The notes under the pieces: generated by a model
Databases searched by the model: none
What the model was told of the DNA's origin: nothing
The model's input: the letters and a program-made list of their open reading frames with translations, nothing else
Part shown: in pieces, positions 11,127 through 21,371 of the stretch
Numbering within the stretch: position 1 is the stretch's first letter
Layout: each line of letters opens with the position of its first letter
Position numbers and translations under genes: made by a program
Source of the DNA: Lachnospiraceae bacterium
GTDB taxonomy: Bacteria > Bacillota > Clostridia > Lachnospirales > Lachnospiraceae
Length of the DNA: 64,000 nt
NCBI GenBank assembly: GCA_016290615.1
Contig: JAEEUS010000003.1
Location: 1-64,000, forward strand
Direction: 5' to 3'

Positions 11127-13019
11127 ATGCCAACGATCGAACTTTTGGATGAGGAAACAATTGATAAGATAGCTGCGGGTGAAGTAATAGAAAGACCGGC
11201 AAGCATTGTAAAGGAACTTGTTGAAAATGCGATTGATGCAGGTGCTACTTCCATAACAGTGGAGATAAAGGAAGGCGGTATTTCATTTATCAGGGTAACG
11301 GATAACGGAGAGGGAATACCTAAAGACCAGATAAAGAAAGCATTTTTCAGACATGCCACAAGCAAATTAAGGAAAGTGACCGACCTTGAGACTCTTCACA
11401 GCCTTGGCTTTAGAGGCGAGGCCTTATCTAGCATAGCTGCAGTTTCTCAGGTTGAACTCATGACCAAAACAAAGGATGAGCTTGTCGGCAACAGATATGT
11501 GATCGAGGGAGCTGCAGAAAAGGAATTCAGTGAAGTAGGAGTACCTTGCGGTACGACTATCATAGTAAGAAATATCTTCTTTAATACACCTGCAAGAAGA
11601 AAGTTTTTAAAAACTTCTTTAACAGAGGGCGGATATATAAGTGATGTATGCGAACATCTTGCTTTGTCTTCTCCTAATATAGCATTTAAGTTCATAAATG
11701 CCGGACAGATGAAGTTTAATACATCCGGCGACGGAGATCTTAAGGAAGTGATATACAGGATATACGGCAGAGATATCGCAAAAGAACTTATTCCGATCTC
11801 AAGGCAGATGAGGGGTATCAGCATGAACGGATATCTCGGAAAGCCAGTTTTAAATCGTTCAAACAGAAACTTTGAGAAGTTCTTTGTTAACAAGAGATAT
11901 ATAAAGAGCTCATTGCTCTCAAATGCTGCCGAACTGGGATATAAGCAGTATCTCATGCAGCATAAGTTCCCTTTCTTTGTTATTGATATCGATGTGGATA
12001 CGACGGCACTTGATGTAAATGTCCACCCGACAAAGATGGAGATAAAGTTTAACAATGAAGAGCTGATAAGCGACTTCCTGGAATCTTCAATAGAGGGTGT
12101 TTTAAAGGTAAACGAGATGATGCCTGAAGTTTTGCTGCAGGAGACACCAAAACCTGTAGCCCTGGCCAGCAGAGAAAGAGGCCCGGAGCCGTTTGAGGTG
12201 ATTCGAAAGAGCGAAGAGATAAAAGATGAACCTCTCGATGATCAGCCACTTATTGAACAGACGCAGGTTCAAAACATCACGGAACAGAAGGAACAGGCGG
12301 TTGCAAGACTGTTTGGCAATAATGAGGAGATACCGACAAAGCTAGTTTCAAATGTTATAAAGGCACAGGATGTTGTTTATGCATCAGATCCCATACAGCT
12401 TAACCTGTTTGAGGAAAAGCTGATAAGCGAAGACGCTATGGCAAAATACAGGATAGTGGGACAGGTATTTGATACATACTGGATGTTCACATATGAAGAC
12501 AAGCTTCTCATAATGGATCAGCATGCTGCTCATGAGAAGGTCAAATATGAATCGATCCTAAAAAGACTCAAAAACCGGGAGATCAATTCTCAGGAGCTTA
12601 ATCCGCCGATCATCTTGACTCTTTCAGGAAACGAAAAGAGCATGCTTGAAAAGTTCAGGGAATCATTTGAAGCGATAGGCTATGAGATAGAGGATTTTGG
12701 TGGCGGAGAGATCGCGATAAGGACTGTTCCGCTCGATCTTTACGGACTTAATGAAAAAGAAGTGTTTATAGAAGTTCTTGATGAACTGTGTACGCTCGGC
12801 AGTGTAAGAGCAGTTCCCGATGTCTTTAATAATAGGATAGCGACCATGGCATGCAAGGCAGCCGTAAAGGGAAATACAGAAATGACACAGGACGAGGTGT
12901 GGGCTTTACTGAAAGAACTCATGACACTTGAAAATCCGTATAACTGTCCACATGGCAGACCGACAATAATAACTATGACTCATTATGAGCTGGATAAAAA
13001 ATTCAAACGTATAGTATGA
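11127..13019 (+). CDS. mutL: DNA mismatch repair protein MutL (endonuclease-type)
   Basis: IAAGEVIERPASIVKELVENAIDAGA; DQHAAHEKVKYE and CPHGRPT metal-site motifs. Confidence 0.97.
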   Translation: MPTIELLDEETIDKIAAGEVIERPASIVKELVENAIDAGATSITVEIKEGGISFIRVTDNGEGIPKDQIKKAFFRHATSKLRKVTDLETLHSLGFRGEALSSIAAVSQVELMTKTKDELVGNRYVIEGAAEKEFSEVGVPCGTTIIVRNIFFNTPARRKFLKTSLTEGGYISDVCEHLALSSPNIAFKFINAGQMKFNTSGDGDLKEVIYRIYGRDIAKELIPISRQMRGISMNGYLGKPVLNRSNRNFEKFFVNKRYIKSSLLSNAAELGYKQYLMQHKFPFFVIDIDVDTTALDVNVHPTKMEIKFNNEELISDFLESSIEGVLKVNEMMPEVLLQETPKPVALASRERGPEPFEVIRKSEEIKDEPLDDQPLIEQTQVQNITEQKEQAVARLFGNNEEIPTKLVSNVIKAQDVVYASDPIQLNLFEEKLISEDAMAKYRIVGQVFDTYWMFTYEDKLLIMDQHAAHEKVKYESILKRLKNREINSQELNPPIILTLSGNEKSMLEKFRESFEAIGYEIEDFGGGEIAIRTVPLDLYGLNEKEVFIEVLDELCTLGSVRAVPDVFNNRIATMACKAAVKGNTEMTQDEVWALLKELMTLENPYNCPHGRPTIITMTHYELDKKFKRIV

Positions 13020-13936
13020 AAAAGATCATCATTATTTCCGGACCTACAGCTGTCGGAAAGACCAGTATCTCAATAAAAATGGCTCACAGGTTAAACGGTG
13101 AGATAATAAGTGCTGATTCTATGCAGGTATATAAAGGGATGGATATAGGATCCGCAAAGATCATGCCTGAGGAGATGGATGGTATAAGGCATCATCTGAT
13201 CGATATCCTTGAACCTGATAAAAACTTTGATGTCCAGATGTTTCAAAAACTGGCAAGCGAAGCTATCAAAGATATTTGCAAGCGGGGAAAGCTTCCGATA
13301 ATCGTCGGAGGGACTGCGTTTTATATTCAGGCGCTTTTGTATGGCATAGATTTTACTGAAGAGGATCATGACGATTCATACAGAATCAAGCTGAATGAAC
13401 TTTCTGAAAAAGAACTATTTGACAGGTTAATGCAGATAGATCCCGAATATGCTGTGACCACTCACATGAATAATAAAAAACGTGTTATAAGAGCGCTTGA
13501 GTACAATCATTTCACTGGAAGGAAGTTTTCTGAGTATAATGCAGAACAGGCGCAAAGAAAAGCGATATATGATTATTGCTATTTTGTGATGGATGATAAA
13601 AGGGAAAACATATATGCGGGGATAGACAGACGTGTTGATATTATGGTAAATAACGGTCTGCTGGATGAGATTGAAAGGTTAAATAAACAGAATCTTCCTA
13701 AGGACTGCAATTCGAGACAAGGCATCGGATACAAGGAATTATTCGAATATCTTGATGGCGGATGCAGCCTTGAAAAAGCAATTGACAATATCAAGAAGAA
13801 TACCAGGCATTTTGCAAAGAGACAGCTTACATGGCTCAGGCACGAGGATGATACGATATTTATCCGAAAGGATGAATATGACTATGATGAAGATCGCATT
13901 CTGGAATTCATGATAAAGACATTTGAAGAAAGATAA
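13016..13936 (+). CDS. miaA: tRNA dimethylallyltransferase
   Basis: IISGPTAVGKTSISI; GEIISADSMQVYKGMDIGSAK; ATGA overlap with mutL. Confidence 0.97.
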   Translation: MKKIIIISGPTAVGKTSISIKMAHRLNGEIISADSMQVYKGMDIGSAKIMPEEMDGIRHHLIDILEPDKNFDVQMFQKLASEAIKDICKRGKLPIIVGGTAFYIQALLYGIDFTEEDHDDSYRIKLNELSEKELFDRLMQIDPEYAVTTHMNNKKRVIRALEYNHFTGRKFSEYNAEQAQRKAIYDYCYFVMDDKRENIYAGIDRRVDIMVNNGLLDEIERLNKQNLPKDCNSRQGIGYKELFEYLDGGCSLEKAIDNIKKNTRHFAKRQLTWLRHEDDTIFIRKDEYDYDEDRILEFMIKTFEER

Positions 13937-13941
13937 GAAAT

Positions 13942-15210
13942 ATGAATGAAATGTATGAACGTCTGGGGATAAGTGAGAAAACACTTGAAACCGGAAACAA
14001 GATCATAAGATCGATCAAAGACAGATTTGATAAGATAGATGAGAATGCTGAATACAATCAGCTAAAGGTCCTTAATGCACTGAGAGACTGCCGAGTTTCT
14101 GAAGCATGTCTGTTGGGAACAACCGGATATGGTTACAATGATATAGGCAGGGATACTCTTGAAGATGTCTATGCGCATATATTCAATACAGAGGCAGCTC
14201 TGGTAAGGCCTCAGATAACCTGTGGTACCCATGCACTTGCTCTTGCGCTCATGAGCAATCTCAGACCTGGTGATGAACTTTTAAGCCCCGTGGGAAAACC
14301 TTATGATACTCTTGAGGAAGTCATAGGAATAAGAGAAGGCAACGGCTCTTTGGCGGAGTACGGTATTACTTACAGACAGGTTGATCTGCTCGATAATAGT
14401 GAATTCGATTACGACGGTATAAAAGAAGCGATTAATGAAAGAACGAAACTTGTAACGATCCAGAGATCCAAGGGATATCAGACAAGAAAGACTTTCAGTG
14501 TTGACGAGATAGGCAGACTGATAGCTTTTATTAAATCCGTAAAGAGCGATATGATCTGCATGGTAGATAACTGCTATGGAGAATTTGTCGAAAGAATAGA
14601 GCCAAGTGATGTCGGTGCAGATATGGTGGTGGGAAGCCTTATCAAGAATCCGGGAGGAGGCCTGGCTCCGATTGGAGGATATATAGCAGGCAAAAAGGAA
14701 TGTATAGAAAAGGCTGCTTACAGACTTACATCACCCGGACTTGGTAAAGAGGTCGGTGCAAGCCTAGGAGTCTTAAAGGATCTGTATCAGGGCTTGTTTT
14801 TAGCGCCTACGGTTGTTGCAAGTGCTTTAAAGACAGCCATATTTGCTGCAAACCTTTTTGAACAGGCAGGATTTGCAGTAATACCGAATTCGACTGAATC
14901 AAGACATGACATAATTCAAGCTATAACGCTTTCAACTCCTGAGGGTGTGTGTGCATTCTGCGAAGGTATTCAGTCCGCAGCACCGGTCGACAGCTTTGTA
15001 ACACCCGAGCCGTGGGATATGCCCGGATATGATGCTAAAGTCATAATGGCTGCAGGCGCATTCGTTTCCGGAAGCTCTATCGAATTGTCTGCAGATGGTC
15101 CTATAAAACCTCCTTATGCAGTATATTTTCAGGGTGGACTTACTTGGCCACACGGCAAGGCGGGTATATTAAAAGCGTATCAGACTATGGCAGATAAAGG
15201 ACTTTTGTGA
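13942..15210 (+). CDS. Aluminium-resistance / methionine gamma-lyase family PLP protein (YnbB-like)
   Basis: GYGYNDIGRDTLEDVYAHIFNTEAALVRPQITCGTHAL; VGSLIKNPGGGLAPIGGYIAGK PLP-Lys region. Confidence 0.88.
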   Translation: MNEMYERLGISEKTLETGNKIIRSIKDRFDKIDENAEYNQLKVLNALRDCRVSEACLLGTTGYGYNDIGRDTLEDVYAHIFNTEAALVRPQITCGTHALALALMSNLRPGDELLSPVGKPYDTLEEVIGIREGNGSLAEYGITYRQVDLLDNSEFDYDGIKEAINERTKLVTIQRSKGYQTRKTFSVDEIGRLIAFIKSVKSDMICMVDNCYGEFVERIEPSDVGADMVVGSLIKNPGGGLAPIGGYIAGKKECIEKAAYRLTSPGLGKEVGASLGVLKDLYQGLFLAPTVVASALKTAIFAANLFEQAGFAVIPNSTESRHDIIQAITLSTPEGVCAFCEGIQSAAPVDSFVTPEPWDMPGYDAKVIMAAGAFVSGSSIELSADGPIKPPYAVYFQGGLTWPHGKAGILKAYQTMADKGLL

Positions 15211-15365
15211 TAAAATTATAAAGTTAAGTATTTATCTGTATATGTTATAGATATCATTAATTCAGAGCTTAACGGATACGGTGATGATTATTTGCAGCAA
15301 CCATTCATCGATCAGTGAAATCTCTGATTATAAGAATATGGGGTATATTTGAAAGGAGCTTATTT

Positions 15366-16373
15366 GTGGCTAACAGTTTTGGTATAGATCTCGGAACGAG
15401 TAATATAAAGATCTTCAGTGAGGAGAGCAAGAGCATATTTGTCGAGAGAAATATGATCGCCATAGAGAATAAGAGAAATCTATTAGCTTATGGTGATTCT
15501 GCATATGCGATGTATGAGAAATCTCCGGCGAACATAGTGGCTTCATACCCGGTATGCAACGGTGTTATAGCCGATATTCAGAACATGGAGACACTGATCA
15601 AGTATTTCATAACGGATCTTTCAAAAGGAAATCTGAAACCTTCAGATTTCTATGTTGCTGTTCCTACTGATGTCACTGAAGTGGAAAAAAAGGCATTTTA
15701 TGATCTTATTAAGGAATCCGGTGTAAAAGCTCATAAGATTATGGTCGTTGAAAAAGCGATCGCTGACGGACTCGGACTTGGAATAGATGTAAAGACCAGT
15801 CAGGGCGTAATGGTAGTTAACGTAGGTTATGCAACGACCGAGATTTCCATTCTTTCTCTCGGCGGCATAGTACTAAGTCGTCTTATAAAGGTTGGCGGAT
15901 TTAAATTCGGAGAAGCGATAAGAAATGCCATAAGAAAGGAATTCAGCCTGATAATCGGGGAAAAGAGTGCTGAAAAGACTATGGAGCAGATGCTTGAGCT
16001 TGAAAGAGCCGGTGAGCCTGCGCTTGTTTTCGGAAGAGATATCGTTTCAGGTCTTCCTATCGAAAGACAGATTCCCACGAAACTGCTTGATGAGTCGTTA
16101 ATGGAGCTCTTTTCGCAGATCATTGATAATATCAAGGTCATACTTGAACGTACGCCTCCGGAACTGGGCGCTGATATCAGACGTCAGGGAATATATCTTA
16201 CAGGCGGAGCATCTCAGGTTGTTAGACTTGCTCCTCTTATTGAGAGAGTGACAGATCTTAAAGTAAATATTCCTGAAGAACCGACTACAACGGTCGCACT
16301 CGGACTTGCCAAGGTAATAAAGGATTCCAAGTTTAATTCTCTTGCTTATGTCATTGAAGGGATGGGCAGATGA
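15366..16373 (+). CDS. mreB: Rod shape-determining protein MreB family
   Basis: GTG start preceded by aaaggagc; MANSFGIDLGTSNIKIF, VAVPTDVTEVEKKAF, YLTGGASQ; followed by mreC/mreD. The ORF track start (15315) is upstream of the better start. Confidence 0.93.
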   Translation: MANSFGIDLGTSNIKIFSEESKSIFVERNMIAIENKRNLLAYGDSAYAMYEKSPANIVASYPVCNGVIADIQNMETLIKYFITDLSKGNLKPSDFYVAVPTDVTEVEKKAFYDLIKESGVKAHKIMVVEKAIADGLGLGIDVKTSQGVMVVNVGYATTEISILSLGGIVLSRLIKVGGFKFGEAIRNAIRKEFSLIIGEKSAEKTMEQMLELERAGEPALVFGRDIVSGLPIERQIPTKLLDESLMELFSQIIDNIKVILERTPPELGADIRRQGIYLTGGASQVVRLAPLIERVTDLKVNIPEEPTTTVALGLAKVIKDSKFNSLAYVIEGMGR

Positions 16374-17236
16374 GTCCTATTGTCAAGAAGAAAAGGGAAC
16401 ACTATGTTCTTCCAACTAAATACTGGTTGCTGATACTGACATTGCTGTGCGTAGTAACCATGGTAATATCATTCTCGACAGATATTTTTGCAAAACCGCT
16501 TAACACAATAAGCGGTTATGTTGTTGTACCCTTTCAAAAGGGGCTTACTGGAGTCGGATCATATATTTTAAACAGAACAGAGAACTTTAAGAATCTCCAG
16601 TTTGTAATGGAAGAAAACGAGGAATTAAAGAAGCAGATCGAAGAGCTTACAAAGGAAAATATCGAACTTGGACAGGATAAATATGAACTGACCAAGCTTC
16701 GTGAACTTTATGAACTCGATAAGGAATATGAGGAATATACCAAGATAGGTGCCAGGATAATCGCCAGAGACACCGGAAACTGGTATTCAAATTTCATTAT
16801 TGATAAAGGAAGCGAAGATGGAGTACAGGTAGACTGCAATATAATTGCCGGAAACGGTCTTGTCGGAAGGGTGGTCTCAGTAGGGCCGAATTATGCGAAA
16901 GTAACCTCGATCATTTCCGATAATGTAAATACGAGCGCTATGGTGCTTGCAACAGGGGATAACCTTCTTGTTACCGGCGATCTTGAGATGATGAGCAAAA
17001 ACCTTATCACATTCAGCCGTCTGTATGATGACAATGACAGGGTTTCGATCGGTGATAAGATCGTTACTTCGAATATAAGTGATAAATATCTTCCGGGGCT
17101 GCTCGTTGGATATGTATCAACTGTTTCAACGGATTCAAATAATCTGACAAAGTCCGGTACTCTTATACCGGCTGTTGACTTTAAGCACCTTGAAGAAGTC
17201 TTAGTCATTATGGAGCTTAAGGAGAACGTGGAATAG
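16370..17236 (+). CDS. mreC: Rod shape-determining protein MreC
   Basis: N-terminal TM, coiled coil, NWYSNFIIDKGSEDGV...GLVGRVVSVGPNYAKVTSI. Confidence 0.94.
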   Translation: MSPIVKKKREHYVLPTKYWLLILTLLCVVTMVISFSTDIFAKPLNTISGYVVVPFQKGLTGVGSYILNRTENFKNLQFVMEENEELKKQIEELTKENIELGQDKYELTKLRELYELDKEYEEYTKIGARIIARDTGNWYSNFIIDKGSEDGVQVDCNIIAGNGLVGRVVSVGPNYAKVTSIISDNVNTSAMVLATGDNLLVTGDLEMMSKNLITFSRLYDDNDRVSIGDKIVTSNISDKYLPGLLVGYVSTVSTDSNNLTKSGTLIPAVDFKHLEEVLVIMELKENVE

Positions 17237-17237
17237 C

Positions 17238-17768
17238 ATGAAGAAGGAATTCATATCGATCATACTCCTTATCATTTGTTTTCTGCTTCAGTCAACATTG
17301 CTCAGCAGATTCACAATGGGCGGGATAGTGCCAAATCTTATGATAGTAATGATAGCCACTATCGGTTTCTTACTTGGAAACAGGACCGGTATGTGGTTTG
17401 GTTTCATTTTCGGTCTTATTACCGACATATTCTTCGGACAGATAATCGGTCTGTATGCATGTATTTATATGTTCATGGGATACTTGAACGGAGCATTTGA
17501 AAAGATTCTTTTCCCTCATGACATCAAGCTACCGCTTTTGCTTATAGTGTGTACGGATTTTGTTTATTCGAATATCTGCTACATTTTATTCTTCCTGCTC
17601 AAGGGAAGATTTGATTATCTGTACTATCTGAGAGGTATCATACTTCCTGAACTCATATACACTACAGTACTTGCATGCGTCATATATCCGTTCGTTCACT
17701 TTATATTTGAGAAGATAGATATATTTGATGCTAAGCATATGGGAGAAACATACATTGAGGAACAGTAA
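17238..17768 (+). CDS. mreD: Rod shape-determining protein MreD
   Basis: 176 aa multi-TM protein between mreC and PBP2. Confidence 0.9.
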   Translation: MKKEFISIILLIICFLLQSTLLSRFTMGGIVPNLMIVMIATIGFLLGNRTGMWFGFIFGLITDIFFGQIIGLYACIYMFMGYLNGAFEKILFPHDIKLPLLLIVCTDFVYSNICYILFFLLKGRFDYLYYLRGIILPELIYTTVLACVIYPFVHFIFEKIDIFDAKHMGETYIEEQ

Positions 17769-20664
17769 GAACAGCGAAAGCTTTATGAATTCCATAAAGG
17801 GCCGTATGCTTGTATTGTTCATCTTTGTTTTCCTTATCGGATGCGGTCTGATAGGAAGGATATTCTATCTGCAGATAGTTCACGGTGAAGAAGCGCTTAA
17901 TGATTTCACTTTAAAGATTCAGAAAGAAAGAACCATATATGCTTCACGCGGAAGGATATATGATCGCAACGGAAAAGTACTTGCTTATAATGAGCTTGCA
18001 TACAATATCACCATAGAGGATATATATGAGTCCGGCAGAGACAGAAATGCTCAGATGAACGAGACTCTTTTAAGAGTAATTGACATCATTGAAAAAAACG
18101 GTGATTCCGCAATAGGTGATTTTAATATCATATTAAATGATGACAACGAGTATGAATACACAGTAAGCGATACAAAGCTTAAAAGATTCCTTGCTGATGT
18201 ATACGGACAGAAGGAGATATCTTCTTTAAAATATGAACAGGAAACAGCATCGGCTCAGGAAGTCATAGATTATCTATGCGCGTATTCAAGATTCGGAATA
18301 GGAGAATACACTGATCCTGAAAACCCGAATGATACATTCATTGTGGGGAAGGGCTTTACAAAGAAGCAGATACTGCAGTTGGTCACGATACGCTATGCAA
18401 TGAGACTCAACTCGTATCAGAAATACATCCCTACGGTAATAGCTGCCGATGTAAATGAGAAGACTGTTGCGACCATATTGGAAAACTCCGATGAACTTCT
18501 CGGAATAAGCGTTGCCGAGGACAGCATCAGAAAATACAAGGACAGCAGGTACTTTGCCCAGATAATGGGATATACAGGAAAGATATCCGAGGAAGAACTT
18601 GAAACACTAAACAACATGGATGTCACTGATGAAAACATCAGGACGACCAAAGCCAGAAAAGATTATGCTTTAAATGACATGGTCGGAAAGTCGGGTATCG
18701 AACAGACTATGGAAACATACCTTGCCGGAACAAAAGGCAGGGAAATGATATATGTTAATAACCTCGGTAAAGTCATAGAAAGTAAAAAGACTGTCATGCC
18801 GCTAGCAGGCAATGATGTATATCTTACCATCGATCGTGATCTTCAGGTTGCAACCTATAATATTTTGGAACAGTATCTGGCGGGAATTCTAGTCAGCAAG
18901 ATCCAGAATATCAGGGAATACAAGCCGACAGAGACAACAAAGGCCAGCAATTTCATCATTCCCATTACTGATGTCCTGTTTCAGCTGTTCAATAATAATG
19001 TCATAGATATATCGCATCTCGATGAAGATGATGCCGGAGAGAATGAAAAGGCCGTTTATGAGGCACTTGTAAACAAGCGGGAGGATGTAATGGGCGAGCT
19101 GAGAGCTCAGCTTACGCAGAAAGAGACTCCCTATAAGGACCTTTCAGATGAATACAAGGTATATGAGAGTTTTATTACCACAATGCTCTCTGAAAACGGC
19201 ATCACAAAGGACAGTGAGATAGATAAGGAAGACAAGACTTATATAGCCTGGAAGACAGAAGAGACGATCTCGCTTGCCGAGTACTTAAGATATGCAATTT
19301 CCATGAACTGGATCGAAGTTACAAAGATCGGCATGGAGAGTTCATATTCCGGCTCGGATGAAGTATATGACAGGCTGGTTGATTATATAATAGAGCATCT
19401 TGAAAACAGCAATTCATTTTCTAAGAAGATGATCAAATATATGATCATAAGTGACAGGATAACATACAGGCAGATATGCTCGATCCTTATTGAGCAGGAT
19501 ATCATATCGATCGTTGAAGAGGAGAAGAACAAGTTTTTAGACGGCAGGACCTCTCCTTATGATTTTATGATCTATCTGATCGAAAACCTGTATATTACTC
19601 CGGGGCAGCTTGCGCTTGATCCTTATTCTGCCAGCTGTGTTATAACAAGTACTGACGGTGAAGTGCTGGCATTGGTCAGCTATCCGTCATATGACAATAA
19701 CAGGCTTGCAAATTCCATAGATTCGGAATACTATGCAAGACTTCAGAACGATCTTTCAAAGCCGTTATGGAACTATGCTACACAGCAAAAGACCGCTCCG
19801 GGATCTACTTTCAAGATGGTTTCTGCTACCGCGGCACTTGAAGAAGGAATCGTATCTACTACGAGTACTATCACCTGCAAAGGTTATTTTGACAGATTCA
19901 ATACTGAAAACCCGTATCACTGCTGGATATATCCAGGATCGCACGGAAGCCTGAATGTGACGGGCGGTATAGAAAATTCATGCAATAGCTTCTTTTATGA
20001 AGTCGGATATCAGTTAAGTATCATCGATGATAAGTACAGTGAGACTACAGGTCTAAACAGACTGAATAAATATGCCTATCTGTACGGACTTAATGAAAAA
20101 AGCGGCATTGAGATAGAAGAATCCGAACCTGAATGCTCGGATGAGCTGCCTGTACCGTCAGCAATCGGTCAGGGTACCAACAACTTTACAACTGTGGGAT
20201 TGGCAAGATATGTTACTGCGGTCGCAAACAGCGGAACTGTTTATAATCTGTCGCTTTTAGATAAGGTTACTGATTCTAACGGAAATATCATCGTAGAGTA
20301 TTCGCCGTCCGTTCATAATACAATAGATATGCCGACAGCATACTGGAATGCCATTCACAGGGGTATGAGAAACGTCGTTTTAAAGAAGGCATACTATAAC
20401 AACCTAGGTGTTAACGTTGCAGGAAAAACCGGTACCGCTCAGGAAAGTAAGAGCAGGACCAACCATGCGCTGTTTGTAAGCTATGCTCCATACGAGAGTC
20501 CGGAGATAACAATATGCACCAGAATAGCCTTTGGCTATACTTCGGAATATGCGGCAAATGTGACAAGAGAAATATACAAGTATTACTATAAGTTAGAGGA
20601 TGAGGATGAGATCCTTACGGGTACGGCTGCAGTTCCTGAAGCTGCGATAACAAATGCCGACTAG
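17755..20664 (+). CDS. Class B penicillin-binding protein 2 with large internal insertion
   Basis: N-terminal TM; STFK, SCN and KTGTAQ transpeptidase motifs; TTG start at 17755 preferred (gggaga upstream), overlapping mreD; ORF track start is 17725. Confidence 0.9.
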   Translation: MRNSKNSESFMNSIKGRMLVLFIFVFLIGCGLIGRIFYLQIVHGEEALNDFTLKIQKERTIYASRGRIYDRNGKVLAYNELAYNITIEDIYESGRDRNAQMNETLLRVIDIIEKNGDSAIGDFNIILNDDNEYEYTVSDTKLKRFLADVYGQKEISSLKYEQETASAQEVIDYLCAYSRFGIGEYTDPENPNDTFIVGKGFTKKQILQLVTIRYAMRLNSYQKYIPTVIAADVNEKTVATILENSDELLGISVAEDSIRKYKDSRYFAQIMGYTGKISEEELETLNNMDVTDENIRTTKARKDYALNDMVGKSGIEQTMETYLAGTKGREMIYVNNLGKVIESKKTVMPLAGNDVYLTIDRDLQVATYNILEQYLAGILVSKIQNIREYKPTETTKASNFIIPITDVLFQLFNNNVIDISHLDEDDAGENEKAVYEALVNKREDVMGELRAQLTQKETPYKDLSDEYKVYESFITTMLSENGITKDSEIDKEDKTYIAWKTEETISLAEYLRYAISMNWIEVTKIGMESSYSGSDEVYDRLVDYIIEHLENSNSFSKKMIKYMIISDRITYRQICSILIEQDIISIVEEEKNKFLDGRTSPYDFMIYLIENLYITPGQLALDPYSASCVITSTDGEVLALVSYPSYDNNRLANSIDSEYYARLQNDLSKPLWNYATQQKTAPGSTFKMVSATAALEEGIVSTTSTITCKGYFDRFNTENPYHCWIYPGSHGSLNVTGGIENSCNSFFYEVGYQLSIIDDKYSETTGLNRLNKYAYLYGLNEKSGIEIEESEPECSDELPVPSAIGQGTNNFTTVGLARYVTAVANSGTVYNLSLLDKVTDSNGNIIVEYSPSVHNTIDMPTAYWNAIHRGMRNVVLKKAYYNNLGVNVAGKTGTAQESKSRTNHALFVSYAPYESPEITICTRIAFGYTSEYAANVTREIYKYYYKLEDEDEILTGTAAVPEAAITNAD

Positions 20665-20681
20665 AATAAAAGGAGAATGAT

Positions 20682-21371
20682 ATGAGCCTTTCAACTATTA
20701 AGAGTTTTCAAAACGGTATAGCATTGCATCTTGATCCTAACGCGGATTTTGAAGACGTGTTAGCTGATATAGGAACAAAGTTTGAGGAATCCAGAAAGTT
20801 CTTCAAAAATGCAAAAGTAGCTCTTTCCATCGAGGATCGTATCGTTTCGGAAGATGAGGAAAAAAAGATCGTCACAGCTATAAATGAGCATAGTGATATC
20901 AATCTGCTATGCATTGTCGGCAAGAATGAAGAGACTAACAGAAAGTATGTTAAAGCGCTTAAGAGGGTTGAAAGCGAACAGAACGAGAATAATACAAGAC
21001 TATATGTAGGCAATGTCTGTGAGGGAGATATCGTTGAAAGCGAAAAGAATCTCGTTATTTACGGAAATGTAGAATTGGGTGGAGCCGCTGCCGCAAAGGG
21101 TGATGTGATCATATTTGGAAGCGTGACCGGACAGGTATATGCTGGTATGAACGGAGATGAGAAAGCGATCATAATCTGCATGGGTCCCAATCCAAAGACA
21201 ATAAGTATAGCTAAGACCAAGTTTAATGATAAGATCAAACTCGGTTTCGGAAAAAAGATAAAGTTTTCACCTGTATTGTTTAGAAAGGCCGGTGAAAAGG
21301 TGATTTGTGAAAATCTTGATGAGAGTACGCTTGAACAGCTGTTGATGATAAAAGATGTTACGACAATATAA
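20682..21371 (+). CDS. minC: Septum site-determining protein MinC (divergent)
   Basis: C-terminal beta-helix: NLVIYGNVELGGAAAAKGDVIIFGSVTGQVYAGMNGDEKAIIICM; preceded by aaggag. Confidence 0.85.
   Translation: MSLSTIKSFQNGIALHLDPNADFEDVLADIGTKFEESRKFFKNAKVALSIEDRIVSEDEEKKIVTAINEHSDINLLCIVGKNEETNRKYVKALKRVESEQNENNTRLYVGNVCEGDIVESEKNLVIYGNVELGGAAAAKGDVIIFGSVTGQVYAGMNGDEKAIIICMGPNPKTISIAKTKFNDKIKLGFGKKIKFSPVLFRKAGEKVICENLDESTLEQLLMIKDVTTI

Noticed and set aside
11447-12055. 202-aa minus-strand ORF over mutL
   Set aside because: Antisense to a clear gene, no support of its own.
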